Notes: generated from the sequence alone by a model not told the origin. A stretch of DNA of 64,000 nt from Flavobacterium cupriresistens (GCF_020911925.1 NZ_CP087134.1:5394001-5458000); one strand, 5' to 3'. Positions 43,518-53,167 are shown, counted from the stretch's first letter. Program-made: numbers and translations.

Positions 43518-46500
43518 TTATTGTTTTACCTCAACATGTATTGCACCTTCTTTCGAATCATGTACCAGCTTTTTATGCGCTTTAAGTCCTGGAAAAGGAT
43601 GTATAATTTTAGTCACAGCATCTATCCTAAGTAAACTTTGTATAAAATCTAATTTATTAATTAACCCACGACTAAAAGAAACATCAACAATATTGTTATT
43701 TTTAAAAACCTCTTCTGGTACGCAATGCTTTGAAACTAATTCACCCAATTTATAAAGTGCTGTTATTTTTTCAGCCATCAATTTCAGGGTTTCATTTTCA
43801 GATTTTCCTTTTTTTACACAATCATTATATAGCTTAACTACTTTTCTACCCGGTTCTGCATATCTAATATGATTGCCAGATGACTCATTATCATACATCG
43901 CTTTGGCTTGTTGCATAGGATTTCTAATTGTACTGGTTATGATTATCGATTTATTTAGGGAATCATTGGCCGCATTTTCTAAAACTGTTATCGTCTTATT
44001 ACTAATTTGGTTAATTCGCTCTTGTGACAAACCACGATCAAACGTAACAATATTACTATGTTTCCTTTTTGCCTCAGCTACTTTTGTACTCTTGTTTATT
44101 TTTATCATTTGCTCAAAATCTTCAGCATCATTTGCTATTGACCTGGCTTGATCCTTTCCATTAATAACTTTTCTGGCACTAACATAATCCGTTTTTGACT
44201 CATTTACATACTTGCTGATACTAACACCCGTGAAAATACCATTGTTCATTCCCCAAATCATAATTTTGGCAGCAATTTTTGGCTCCATTGCCTTATCAGG
44301 ATAGTTGACTAAATCTACACCAAACTGGTCTTTCATCTTTACATAGTTATTTTTCCATGTTAATTGCACATAACCTCTACCGGAATATTTTACTCCATCT
44401 CCTTCTTTTGTATTCCCTCTTTCAATTGCCGTTTTTCTTCTTTTTTCAGTATTTGCCAAAATCGGATCGTACCTGTGATAGGTTCTTTCTCTTGAAGTTT
44501 TATCCTTTATCCAAAAACTTTCTCTTACGGGTTTAAATGTTTTAAATGTTTCCGTGTAAACCGTAGCAAGCATATAAGCTACCTGTTCTTTTAGTGGCAC
44601 TATTTTTTCTAACATAAAATATTCATTCATGTCAGTCAACAACACTTTAAGATTCGCTTCATTTTCTCCTTTGTATTTTTCCAGAAAATAGGCGATATCA
44701 ATAGCATTTTTGCTACCTCCTTTCGAGTCATTCTTCATAGAACTTGTAGTCCCCACAACCATATTCACTCCTTTATAAGTTAAATGTTTCGTAGAATAAC
44801 CTTCAACTCCCACATAATAACTCATTTTTTCTCCATTTTTCGATCCTTCAGGACGTTTTATAGAAAAACTTGTAGCCGCCACACCTGCTGCATTTACTTT
44901 TGCTTTATTCGAAAAAACTGCTTTTTCTCCCACTTTATGAGCGGTTAGCACAACCTCATCACCAATCATATTTTGGGTTTTAGCGACTATAGTCAAAATG
45001 GTGCCTTTCGCATTAAAAGAAATCTCATCTTCTGCTGTTACCCTATTGCCATCGTATCTGAAATAAGCGTCAATGATTTTTTTCTCAACGCTAACACGCA
45101 ATGCTACATCTGTTTCTTTATAAGCAGGTTTTTTAAATGGATATAATTTTCCTTGTTGCATTCCTTCCAGTTTAAACCCGATATTGGCCGTTTTTCTGTT
45201 TTGGAATCCGATTTGTCTCTTAAAATTAGAATCAAATTTTATTTCTTTAAAAATCTCGCCATTTTCGTTTGTTTTTACATCACAATAATGATTCGTTTTA
45301 ATCGTATTCAAATAGAAATAGATCCTAACAATCTGATTATTGTAATTAGGAATAGTTGCCTTTATCCAATTGCTTTCTCCCGCAAAACCAGATGTTCCCT
45401 TTTTACTACCATTACTGTACGCCCAACTTGCCTCTGTTGCTTGCGGATATTTCACCTCTATTTTACAAGTTGAATTCGATTTACCTCCCTCTTTTGTACT
45501 ACTGTTACTGTAAGCTTCAATAGTAAACTCTCCTTCTACTTTTGGAATAGTAAAAGCAAAAGATTCTCCTTTAGTTAAATATTGCTTTTTGGCTTGATTA
45601 TTTTCTACTTGCAATGTCATGCCATTCGGAATGTATACTTTGTTATTTTTATCATAAACCAGCCATTTTACATTTTGTTTTTCCTCGAGAGTAGCCGGAA
45701 TTTTAAATGTTTTAACTTTAAATTTGGCTTCCTGACTCACTGGTTTTAATAAATAAATAGTATTCTCGCCCCCTTCTTTTGTTATAGTATCAACAAAATT
45801 CTTAATCGTTTTAATATTATAATTTTTGCTCAAGGCATACTGGTCTTTACTCCATACTTTAATAGTAAATTCACCCAAATCAGCCATAACAAGTTTAATA
45901 GTACCTGTTGAATCCAATTCTTGTTCTTCTGAAATTGTACTTACTTTATTGACATTTGTATACACGACCTGATAATAAAGTTTTAACGGATTTAATGTTT
46001 TTACTTTCGTGTCTTTTAAAGCGACTTTAAATAACTGTGCTTCTGCAGAAGGTCTTGTAAGTTTGTTTTTAATAACAGCAGGAGGGGTAATTACAATTTC
46101 CTGAGCAATTATTTCTACTTCTACAAAAGCAGATCCTTTTATCGTTTTAGTATTGTTTGCTCCGGGTCTAAATCCGTATGCTTCTATTTTATAAGTTCCT
46201 GCTTTGTCAAAATTATAGTGAAACGAAGTTCCTTTGTCTGCAAAAACAATTCCTTTGTCCTTTTTGTTTTTACTGTTAAAAACAATCCAGTTTATGTTTT
46301 CTTTCTCATGCAGACTTTCATATATAAAGGTTTCATCAACGAAAAATTCGAGACTTTCTCCTGTAATAAAAGAAATTGCTTCTACATTTTTAATTTTCAC
46401 ACCTCCTTTGTTTACGCCACTTCCTTGAATGTCTTCTATTTTTCTCAGGAATACGTAGACCTCTTCTCTTCCAATTGATGCATATAGTTTGTCGGCACTT

Positions 46501-47765
46501 AAATTCGGGTATATTTTGGTTTTGGAAGTTATTGTGATGGTATTCGGTAAGGCATCGAGCCCTTCGACTTCTTTTAGCAATAAGAAAAGTTCATCATATT
46601 GCTCAAAAAGGTTAGCAACGTTAATACTATCATCGCCTAATTGTTTTTTAATCGTCGTCCAACGCTCTTTACTTCCTTTAGAAATTCTCCCATGCAATAT
46701 ATTAGAGTCAATTGCTTTAATCATTTTTTTGCGGACAATGTCCCAATTAAAGTTTTGAGTTTCTATAACCTTTTGATTGGATTGTTTCAATAAGGCATAC
46801 ATTTCTGTAAATAATGTATGCTCCGGTTTACCATCAAAATCTGCTGCAACGTCTCTTTCCTCAAAAGCTTTAGCAATACCCGTCCAGTACGTTATCGCAA
46901 CGGTATCCTCTGTTACAGTCGCGATCGCTAATTTCTTTTTAATTGCTGCTTTTATAACTTCTAATGTTGGTTCGCCCGTGTTTATTTGCATTTTTTGCGG
47001 TACCGCCACGATTTGTTGTGCTGCCACACTAGCATAAGTTTGAGTCGCCAGACCACCACTTAAATTTGGAATGCTACTTGCAGCTCCTGATCCCGGAGAA
47101 GTATTGCCTGTTGATGTGGAAGAACTCTTATTCGTTCCGCCTGTAGTATCAACAGCGCCTCCTCCGGTTGGAGTGGTTAAAGTTTGTTGTGCTGTCTTCG
47201 TAGTCGAAGAAGTAGTGCTCAATAAATTTGGTGAAATGGTAGCTCTTTCTGCCGTTACAGTTGGATGTACGCTGGTTTCTGAAGAAATAGTTTGCTTATT
47301 ATCACTTCCCAAAGTTGTTATAGTGGCATTTGATGAAGTTCCTGAAGAAATACTATTAGCAGTACCCCTTCCTACAGTTGACACAGTATCATTTGATATT
47401 GTTTCCGAAGAAGTTGAAGAAATACTATTATTGGTAGTACCTCCAATAGTTGATGCAGTAAAATCTGACTTTGCCTCCTCAGAAACCAAAGGAGTAGTGC
47501 TAATCGATGTAAACGAATTTTGGTTCGTTCCGACAGTCGTATCGGTAGCGCCTCCTTCGGTTGAGGCATTGGAATTGTTAAAAATAGCAGCTGCCTCACG
47601 GGATTTTTGCTCCTCCCATTCTTGAACGATATCTTTTTGTTGACTCATCTCTTTTGAAACTTTGGCCAACTCTTTTAGAATGTCTTTAGTTAGTTGTTCG
47701 GAGCTACCTATAGCAGTACTGTCTTCTATTGAAATATTGAAATTATGAATGGCATTTTTACGCAT
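43518..47765 (-). CDS. Large GH19 lysozyme/chitinase-like + M15-like cell-wall hydrolase, putative effector or lysis enzyme
   Basis: The product has 1415 residues and no signal peptide. After a helical start (residues 1-60) comes a Ser/Thr/Gly-rich low-complexity stretch at ~60-255. Several Ig-like beta domains follow at ~430-1000 (YNFDKAGTYKIEAYGFRPG; VEGEFTIEAYSNSSTK). A GH19-type domain at ~1020-1240 has VYTETFKTFKPVRES (E1072 candidate acid) and YSGRGYVQLTWKNNY, the family signature. The C-terminal ~140 residues look like an M15-type peptidase: ITSTIRNPMQQAKAMYDN with its Arg, DVSFSRG, and AIHVEV at the end. Together they could cut glycan and peptide bonds of peptidoglycan. It is divergent from the tail genes but shares their promoter module, so it is probably made with the particle. 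Confidence 0.82.
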   Translation of the reverse strand: MRKNAIHNFNISIEDSTAIGSSEQLTKDILKELAKVSKEMSQQKDIVQEWEEQKSREAAAIFNNSNASTEGGATDTTVGTNQNSFTSISTTPLVSEEAKSDFTASTIGGTTNNSISSTSSETISNDTVSTVGRGTANSISSGTSSNATITTLGSDNKQTISSETSVHPTVTAERATISPNLLSTTSSTTKTAQQTLTTPTGGGAVDTTGGTNKSSSTSTGNTSPGSGAASSIPNLSGGLATQTYASVAAQQIVAVPQKMQINTGEPTLEVIKAAIKKKLAIATVTEDTVAITYWTGIAKAFEERDVAADFDGKPEHTLFTEMYALLKQSNQKVIETQNFNWDIVRKKMIKAIDSNILHGRISKGSKERWTTIKKQLGDDSINVANLFEQYDELFLLLKEVEGLDALPNTITITSKTKIYPNLSADKLYASIGREEVYVFLRKIEDIQGSGVNKGGVKIKNVEAISFITGESLEFFVDETFIYESLHEKENINWIVFNSKNKKDKGIVFADKGTSFHYNFDKAGTYKIEAYGFRPGANNTKTIKGSAFVEVEIIAQEIVITPPAVIKNKLTRPSAEAQLFKVALKDTKVKTLNPLKLYYQVVYTNVNKVSTISEEQELDSTGTIKLVMADLGEFTIKVWSKDQYALSKNYNIKTIKNFVDTITKEGGENTIYLLKPVSQEAKFKVKTFKIPATLEEKQNVKWLVYDKNNKVYIPNGMTLQVENNQAKKQYLTKGESFAFTIPKVEGEFTIEAYSNSSTKEGGKSNSTCKIEVKYPQATEASWAYSNGSKKGTSGFAGESNWIKATIPNYNNQIVRIYFYLNTIKTNHYCDVKTNENGEIFKEIKFDSNFKRQIGFQNRKTANIGFKLEGMQQGKLYPFKKPAYKETDVALRVSVEKKIIDAYFRYDGNRVTAEDEISFNAKGTILTIVAKTQNMIGDEVVLTAHKVGEKAVFSNKAKVNAAGVAATSFSIKRPEGSKNGEKMSYYVGVEGYSTKHLTYKGVNMVVGTTSSMKNDSKGGSKNAIDIAYFLEKYKGENEANLKVLLTDMNEYFMLEKIVPLKEQVAYMLATVYTETFKTFKPVRESFWIKDKTSRERTYHRYDPILANTEKRRKTAIERGNTKEGDGVKYSGRGYVQLTWKNNYVKMKDQFGVDLVNYPDKAMEPKIAAKIMIWGMNNGIFTGVSISKYVNESKTDYVSARKVINGKDQARSIANDAEDFEQMIKINKSTKVAEAKRKHSNIVTFDRGLSQERINQISNKTITVLENAANDSLNKSIIITSTIRNPMQQAKAMYDNESSGNHIRYAEPGRKVVKLYNDCVKKGKSENETLKLMAEKITALYKLGELVSKHCVPEEVFKNNNIVDVSFSRGLINKLDFIQSLLRIDAVTKIIHPFPGLKAHKKLVHDSKEGAIHVEVKQ

Positions 47766-47785
47766 GGCTAGAATATTTTTCTGAG

Positions 47786-47849
47786 TGTAAAAGTAGTATC
47801 AGAGTTCGTGATTTTAAAATTTCAATCCACTTGTATTCAGTAGTTTCAG
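47786..47849 (-). promoter_or_regulatory. Tail-locus promoter module, copy driving the GH19 protein gene
   Basis: On the minus strand CTGAAACTACTGAATACA begins at 47849. The -7-like box TACTTTTACA begins at 47795, 54 bp downstream, and lies 20-29 nt before the ATG at 47765. The same pair of elements occurs at four other promoters of this locus with 54-55 bp spacing. With its divergent twin it forms a long imperfect inverted repeat (47827-47886). Confidence 0.75.
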
Positions 47850-47864
47850 CAGAAATAGAACTTA

Positions 47865-47929
47865 CTGAAACTACTGAATACAGTGGTCTTTTTTTAGGTC
47901 GTTTTACATTTCTCTACCTTACTTTTACA
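47865..47929 (+). promoter_or_regulatory. Tail-locus promoter module, copy driving the first tail operon
   Basis: CTGAAACTACTGAATACA starts at 47865; with the preceding A it gives ACTGAA-N3-ACTGAA. TACTTTTACA starts at 47920, 55 bp later. The transcript would have a ~260-nt leader before the small membrane protein at 48200. That leader holds a small hairpin (AGGTGC 48142-48147, GCACCT 48152-48157) and no ORF I would call. There is no good -33 TTTG, which suggests dependence on an activator. Confidence 0.7.
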
Positions 47930-48199
47930 CCCTCAAATAACTGCTAATATGCTTGTCTTATAGGTAGCCGAAATTTCAAAATTTACCAAACCAATCTTAT
48001 AAAACAGTCCAAGTCTCATTAGATACTAAATGGGGAAAACGAAAATTTTTAAGCATTAATTATTTCTCGTTCGCTCCTGTCTATGAAAACAACACAACAA
48101 CCTCAGCAAAGGTTTTAACATTCTAAAATATTTACTGTATAAGGTGCAAGCGCACCTGCCATTACGTATTGAATCTCTTAATTATTTAAACTATAAAAA

Positions 48200-48379
48200 A
48201 TGAAAAACATGATTAAAAACTGGAAAACAACAGTAACAGGAATTATTGTTGGAGGAGTAGCAGCGGCAGTTGCTTTGGGTTATATCACAACAGAAGTTGG
48301 CACACAAATAACAGGTCTTTGCATTGCTCTTGGCTTAATTGTAAGCAAAGATGGTGATCAGACCGGTGTAACAAAGTAA
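48200..48379 (+). CDS. Small holin-like membrane protein
   Basis: The product has 59 residues, starting MKNMIKNWKTTVTGIIVGG, with two hydrophobic stretches (about 12-28 and 33-47) and a charged C-terminus (SKDGDQTGVTK). Short proteins of this shape are common next to tail fibres and lysis enzymes in Bacteroidota phages and are usually described as holin-like. It is the first gene after the divergent promoter pair shared with the GH19 hydrolase, which fits a lysis role. Holin function is inferred. Confidence 0.65.
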   Translation: MKNMIKNWKTTVTGIIVGGVAAAVALGYITTEVGTQITGLCIALGLIVSKDGDQTGVTK

Positions 48380-48391
48380 ACGCATTTCTCA

Positions 48392-48489
48392 GGAGGACGG
48401 GAAGTAAAAAATAGTCCTCCATCAGTAAAAAAACATCAAATCAGTTACCTAAAAAAGGGAATACTACGCGGAAACCGATATCGTATTCC
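48392..48489 (+). other. Two hairpins between the holin-like gene and the first fibre gene
   Basis: GGAGGAC (48392-48398) pairs with GTCCTCC (48414-48420). GGAATAC (48458-48464) pairs with GTATTCC (48483-48489), with an inner CGG-AAA-CCG stem. Neither has a T-run on the plus strand, so they may be processing or attenuation structures rather than plain terminators. Confidence 0.4.
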
Positions 48490-48570
48490 TTCCAAAATCA
48501 ATCTCAGGAAAGTTTGACTTTCTAAAAATCTACCATTTAATTACACTATTAAAATTAATACCAATACACT

Positions 48571-49263
48571 ATGACGACAGATATCAAGACAATTTTAAGC
48601 TGGTTTAAAACCGGCAAAAAGCCAACTGAAAAACAATTTTGGGATTCCTGGCTAAGTTTCTGGCATAAGGATGAACAGATTTCACAAAAAAACATAACCA
48701 ATCTGGTGGATACCCTGAATAATAAAGTAGAGACCGATCTATTTAATAGTCACCAAACAGATGAAACAGCACATGCCCAATTATTTGCAAAAACTAAAAT
48801 TGTCAAACCCGGAGAATTTATCGTTTTTAAAGTTGAACCAAATACAGCTGATTATTTAGAAATAGGCGACAGTGTGATTGGTTATTGTCAAGACAATTTC
48901 CTTTGTGAAGCAACGTACTACGGTGGAGATACCAGCTTGATGACCAGTTTTACCAAACTAAACAATAAAGTAGGCAGAATTGTATCATTCACTTCCAATG
49001 ATTCAAGTAATGATGACTTTATCATTTATGAACTTAATAATGAAGTCCTGCTTAGATCTTTGAGCTGTGGTGCATATAGCGGAGTTTATCTTATGTACAA
49101 AAAACCGGGAGAACAAGAATTCTCAAACGCATGGTTTAATGGCACTTATCCGAAAACATGGGTAACCTGGTTTGATTTTACTGCGGGTACAGTTATTAAA
49201 TTAATAGATACGATTGGTGGTTTGGAGGATTCGGAAGAATTTATAATTGGACAACCGGAGTAA
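48571..49263 (+). CDS. Short tail-fibre-like protein (paralogue A)
   Basis: The product has 230 residues. The first ~75 residues (ILSWFKTGKKPTEKQFWDSW, then LSFWHKDEQISQKNI, then HQTDETAHAQLF) are nearly identical to the starts of the proteins at 50803 and 53168. In phage-tail-like loci such a constant N-terminus attaches a variable fibre to the baseplate. The remaining ~150 residues form a compact beta-rich domain without fibre repeats, so it may be a short tail spike, a fibre-tip chaperone or a degenerate fibre. The ATG is preceded by a ~190-nt untranslated stretch with hairpins. Confidence 0.75.
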   Translation: MTTDIKTILSWFKTGKKPTEKQFWDSWLSFWHKDEQISQKNITNLVDTLNNKVETDLFNSHQTDETAHAQLFAKTKIVKPGEFIVFKVEPNTADYLEIGDSVIGYCQDNFLCEATYYGGDTSLMTSFTKLNNKVGRIVSFTSNDSSNDDFIIYELNNEVLLRSLSCGAYSGVYLMYKKPGEQEFSNAWFNGTYPKTWVTWFDFTAGTVIKLIDTIGGLEDSEEFIIGQPE

Positions 49264-49294
49264 ACCAGAGCAAAACCTTAAAAAAATAATACCT

Positions 49295-50437
49295 ATGAAA
49301 AAAACAATTACACTATGCATTTTAGCCATCGGAACGATCGTAAATGCTCAAAACCAGATTATAACTAAAAAATTACAACTTGATAATGTGCCCCCTGGGA
49401 ATAACACTGAAAAAATTCTTGTCATTGGAACAGATAAAATTGTAAAAAAAGTCGATATCCCTGCTGCTGCCAATGGCAGTGAAACCAAGATACAAGCCGG
49501 AACTAATATGACTATTACAGGAACCGGAACGAACTACAACCCTTATATTATTAATACTTCCGGTGGATCTTCTTCTACTCCCGTAAGTGCATCACTACCG
49601 GGAATTGTTGACAACAAAGTATTACAAGAATTGGGTGGAGTTGATAAATTAATCAATGGGATCAGAATTGGAAAAGGTAATTCCAACGTTTCTAACAACA
49701 CTGCAATAGGCGTAAACACGCTAAGATCTAATACTACCGGAGAATATAATACCGCAATTGGTTTTCTTGTCTTAGAATATAATACAACAGGAAAATCAAA
49801 CACCGGGCTTGGAGTTGGGGCATCTTATTATAATACTACCGGATATGAGAACACAGCCTTAGGCCATCAAACTTTAAATTTTAATACTGTTGGAAGTGGT
49901 AATACTTCTGTAGGATTTCAAAGTTTAGTTCGAAATTACGCGGACCAAAATACTGGAATAGGAACCTATTCCTTATGGAGAAATACTACAGGTGTCAGAA
50001 ACGTAGCGCTCGGATATGGCTCGGGAGTCGGCATATCTTCAGGATCGGGGAATGTAATAATTGGTACCTTAACACCTACTGCTGATTATAAATTGACCGT
50101 TAGCACGGGTAGCAATAACTTAGTAATAGCCCCAAACGGCGGTATTTTTAATGGTATAACTACTGGTTCCGGAAACATTGTCCTTGGAAAAGCAGAAGGA
50201 TTGCCGGCGGCTTTAGAGAATAATATTGTAATTGCTAACGGTATAGGCCAGATAAAAGCTCAAAACAATGGCACAAACTGGACGTTTAACGGGCAAATCA
50301 ATAAAAGTGCCTTTGATACCGCCCCAGTCTCTGCAACTGCTCCGGGCACACTTGGGGAAATTAGAATAACAACAACTTACATCTATGTTTGTACAGCAAC
50401 AAATACATGGGTTCGTTCTTCTTTAACAACCTGGTAA
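49295..50437 (+). CDS. Exported adhesin-like protein with YadA-head-type repeats
   Basis: The product has 380 residues from ATG 49295; the upstream in-frame ATG at 49247 overlaps the previous gene and would spoil the signal peptide. MKKTITLCILAIGTIVNAQ is a clear Sec signal. Residues ~115-240 carry repeats of the type 'NTAIGVNTLRSNTTGEY', spaced about 23 residues apart, like the left-handed roll of trimeric adhesin heads and some fibre proteins. The C-terminus (GTLGEIRITTTYIYVCTATNTWVRSSL) is of phage-fibre type. A signal peptide inside a tail-gene cluster is unusual. It may be a surface protein of the producer rather than a particle part. Confidence 0.75.
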   Translation: MKKTITLCILAIGTIVNAQNQIITKKLQLDNVPPGNNTEKILVIGTDKIVKKVDIPAAANGSETKIQAGTNMTITGTGTNYNPYIINTSGGSSSTPVSASLPGIVDNKVLQELGGVDKLINGIRIGKGNSNVSNNTAIGVNTLRSNTTGEYNTAIGFLVLEYNTTGKSNTGLGVGASYYNTTGYENTALGHQTLNFNTVGSGNTSVGFQSLVRNYADQNTGIGTYSLWRNTTGVRNVALGYGSGVGISSGSGNVIIGTLTPTADYKLTVSTGSNNLVIAPNGGIFNGITTGSGNIVLGKAEGLPAALENNIVIANGIGQIKAQNNGTNWTFNGQINKSAFDTAPVSATAPGTLGEIRITTTYIYVCTATNTWVRSSLTTW

Positions 50438-50802
50438 AATAGTACAAAATTTAGACTTGGTTGTGTCCTATTCTTGTAAAAACTACTTCCACATTTTACT
50501 GCATTAGAGCGATCAATAAGGGCATCATTCTCAGAAACAGCAATCTAAAAAATCAGCTAAATCATTATTTTTAAATAATTTAACTAAACTCAAAGCCAGA
50601 CTTGGAGAATTAAAACCTTCTAATGCTGGCTTTGTTTTACGTTTTGAACTCCCGGAGAGGTTTAATTCCATCCTTTTCAAATCAAAACAGGAGATCAATT
50701 TTCTGCAAATAACAGTCTCTGTAAATTATCCTTTTTACTCTTGCAAATACTACAATACTCTTATAAAAAAACAATTCAATTAATTCTTAATTCCAAAACA
50801 GC
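50438..50802 (+). other. 365-bp gap with terminator and paralogous leader
   Basis: The gap holds the terminator at 50591-50639. It also has a leader that matches the one before the third fibre gene: TTCTGCAAATAACAG at 50701 and AAAAAAACAATTCAATTAA near 50765. A weak box TACTCTTG (50736) could be a -7 element, but no CTGAAACTA is found 54 bp upstream of it. No ORF. Confidence 0.55.
50591..50639 (+). terminator. Terminator after the adhesin-like gene
   Basis: CAAAGCCAG (50591-50599) pairs perfectly with CTGGCTTTG (50626-50634), followed by TTTTAC. Confidence 0.8.
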
Positions 50803-52803
50803 ATGCCAACGAACATTAATATCATTTTAGGCTGGTTTAAGACCGGTAAAAAACCAACTGAAAAACAATTTTGGGATTCCTGGCTAAGTTTTTGGCATAA
50901 AGACGAACAAATTCCCCAAAACAGCGTAGCCAATCTAACGGATACTCTTGATGCTAAGGTCGGGAAATCTATATTTGACTCACATCAAACAGATAAAAAT
51001 GCACATGGCCCTTTATTGAATTTAAAAGAAGATAAATCCGAAAAAGGTCAAGCAAACGGTTATGCTCCGTTAGATGAAAATCAAAAGATATCAACTACTT
51101 ATTTACCTACTGTTCCTGCTCCTGTTTTAGACTCCGTACTTGCAGTCGGTAATATTTCTGCTAAAGACATTACTTTACAGGAAAGTTATTTTACAACCAC
51201 TGTTTCAAAAGGGACTGTTAATTTAGAATATGATGCCGGAGCAGATTTACTGAATAATCAAGTGAATTACAACGGAATGATTTTAAATTATTCACAAGAA
51301 GGAATACCAATGCATTCAACAATTTTAAATGCAGGATCTATATCCGTAAAGGATGAACAAAAGGGGGATGCTACAAGCTTAGACCCTACCCGATTTATAA
51401 TTTCACATTCCGGAACTAAACTAAATATAAAGGGAGAAAATGCTACAGGTACAGAGAAAAATTTACAATTGCCAAATGCCAATGCCACTCTTGCGGTTGC
51501 CGTAAATGGAAACGCTGCAGATGCCAGTGGTAATATAACTTTACCTATTGATACAACGAGTACCATTTCAAATCTTAGCACAGTTCAGGGAACAACCGCA
51601 ACAGCTGCACTCAACACATTAAACAGTCTAAAAGCAGATTTGTCCTCTCCAACTTTTACAGATATTCCAAATGCTCCTACAGCCGCAATAGGAACTAATA
51701 CATCTCAAATTGCAACTACTGCTTTTGTAGCTCAGGCTATGAGTTCAGCAACTGATACCGAAAATGTTAAACTAACCGGAAATCAGTCCGTCTCGGGTAA
51801 TAAATTAATGGTCAATACGGGTTCAAACTTATCTATTTTCAGGGTTTTAACACAATCAGATGCAGCAAATCCGGGAATTATTGCAACTACGGCATCTACA
51901 ACTCAACCAGCACTTCGCGTAAGCGCTACTTCTGCAAATGATACCACTGCTCAAAAAATTGCAATTGGACAGCAAGGCACGACAGGTTTAGAAGTATCCA
52001 ACATAGATGTTAATACAAATCCTACCAGCAGGTTATTAGTTCTTAATAATACTGCTTCAAAAAATAATGGCGTTCCTTTAACCGTTATAAAAAATGCAGC
52101 GACAGTGGCTTCTATTTCTGATGTGGGAGATATCACTGGCTTATCGTTTGTCAAAACCGGTGGAACCAAAACGCAATTTCTGAAAGCTGATGGCTCCATA
52201 GACTCTAATACTTATATCACTACAAGCGCAGATAGTAATTATCTAAAACTTACCGGTGCTCAAACTATTGGTGGTGAAAAAACGATTTCTAATAGTTCAG
52301 GTGCTTTGTATTTATCATCGGTAGCACGAAACTCAACTGTTTTCAAATCTGAAATATCAGGAATCGCCAATATAAGTCCTTCTTTTTCAACAGCCAATGA
52401 CATACCGGCTGTAGTTTTAAACAGTACCAATACCGGAGTTTTGTTAGAAGGCAGGAATAGTGGAAATCCAACTTTTACGCTCGACAAGACAGGAAATGCA
52501 ACTGCCAATTCTTTTATAAAAACGGGTGGAACTTCGAACCAATATTTACGAGCTGACGGAACTAGTTCGGTTATACTAAGCGGATCGGCAATCTTAAATC
52601 TTTCAAGCGCATCATCTGATGCAACGCTTCAGGTAGAAGGTGCGGAATTGAGTGACGTCGTTTCTTTAGGTATTGATCATGCTTGTGTTACTAAATATAC
52701 AGAATATTATGCTTGGGTAAGTTCCTTAAATACCGTGACAGTAAGAGTTAAAAATTTAGATCAGCCGGTATCGGGCTTATTCAAAGTAAAAGTCTTCAAA
52801 TAA
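50803..52803 (+). CDS. Tail-fibre-like protein (paralogue B)
   Basis: The product has 666 residues. The N-terminal ~75 residues match paralogues A and C (ILGWFKTGKKPTEKQFWDSW). Then follow 'GYAPLDENQKISTTYLPTV' and the fibre-type segments IDTTSTISNLSTVQG, AAIGTNTSQIATTAFVAQAM and 'FVKTGGTKTQFLKADGSI', the last repeated near the end as FIKTGGTSNQYLRADGT. These are widespread in long tail fibres. The C-terminal ~90 residues (ASSDATLQVEGAELSDVVSL) are a small beta domain that probably contacts the target surface. It is a stand-alone transcription unit between two terminators. Confidence 0.85.
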   Translation: MPTNINIILGWFKTGKKPTEKQFWDSWLSFWHKDEQIPQNSVANLTDTLDAKVGKSIFDSHQTDKNAHGPLLNLKEDKSEKGQANGYAPLDENQKISTTYLPTVPAPVLDSVLAVGNISAKDITLQESYFTTTVSKGTVNLEYDAGADLLNNQVNYNGMILNYSQEGIPMHSTILNAGSISVKDEQKGDATSLDPTRFIISHSGTKLNIKGENATGTEKNLQLPNANATLAVAVNGNAADASGNITLPIDTTSTISNLSTVQGTTATAALNTLNSLKADLSSPTFTDIPNAPTAAIGTNTSQIATTAFVAQAMSSATDTENVKLTGNQSVSGNKLMVNTGSNLSIFRVLTQSDAANPGIIATTASTTQPALRVSATSANDTTAQKIAIGQQGTTGLEVSNIDVNTNPTSRLLVLNNTASKNNGVPLTVIKNAATVASISDVGDITGLSFVKTGGTKTQFLKADGSIDSNTYITTSADSNYLKLTGAQTIGGEKTISNSSGALYLSSVARNSTVFKSEISGIANISPSFSTANDIPAVVLNSTNTGVLLEGRNSGNPTFTLDKTGNATANSFIKTGGTSNQYLRADGTSSVILSGSAILNLSSASSDATLQVEGAELSDVVSLGIDHACVTKYTEYYAWVSSLNTVTVRVKNLDQPVSGLFKVKVFK

Positions 52804-52832
52804 ATACTTTCTAAGGGCAATTTAATTTAATA

Positions 52833-52877
52833 CAAAGTCACCATTGAAGGTCTAAAAATCTTCTTATGGTGACTTTG
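52833..52877 (+). terminator. Terminator after fibre B
   Basis: CAAAGTCACCAT (52833-52844) pairs over 12 bp with ATGGTGACTTTG (52866-52877); the loop also contains GAAG/CTTC. It ends the fibre B transcript just before the next promoter module. Confidence 0.75.
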
Positions 52878-52952
52878 CTATAGTGAATAAACTGCTTCCT
52901 GAAAAACTCACAACAGCCTAAAAATCACAAACTAAATACTGTTTATTTTCTA

Positions 52953-53016
52953 CTGAAACTATCGAAACCAAGGGTTCCATTTTTCTTTTTTTCTCTTCTT
53001 CTAAACTACCTTTACA
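52953..53016 (+). promoter_or_regulatory. Tail-locus promoter module, copy driving fibre C
   Basis: CTGAAACTATCGAAACCA starts at 52953 and TACCTTTACA at 53007, 54 bp apart. A T/C-rich stretch between them (TTTTTCTTTTTTTCTC) is shared with the copy at 55703. The leader to the ATG at 53168 is about 140 nt; nothing else is seen in the 364-bp gap besides the terminator of fibre B. Confidence 0.75.
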
Positions 53017-53167
53017 TCCCCAAATATCAAATATCAGCATTGTATGCTGCATTCCGGTTTACAAAATTTCGGGATGTTTCTGCAAATAACAGCCATTCTG
53101 AGACCCATAAAAAAGCGCACTAATCGTACAAAAAAACAATTCAATTAACCATTAATTTCAATGTAAT

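Noticed and set aside
47071..47625. 184-codon plus-strand frame rich in V and P opposite the GH19 protein
   Set aside because: It is the reverse image of the Ser/Thr-rich low-complexity segment, not a separate gene.
47827..47886. Long inverted repeat followed by TCTTTTTTT, looks like a strong plus-strand terminator
   Set aside because: No plus-strand gene precedes it. Each arm is better explained as one of two divergent promoter modules, because the arms match the motif at three other promoters.
50682..50743. Possible sixth copy of the promoter module in front of fibre B
   Set aside because: A weak TACTCTTG box exists, but the sequence 54 bp upstream (TCAAAACAG) matches CTGAAACTA at too few positions.
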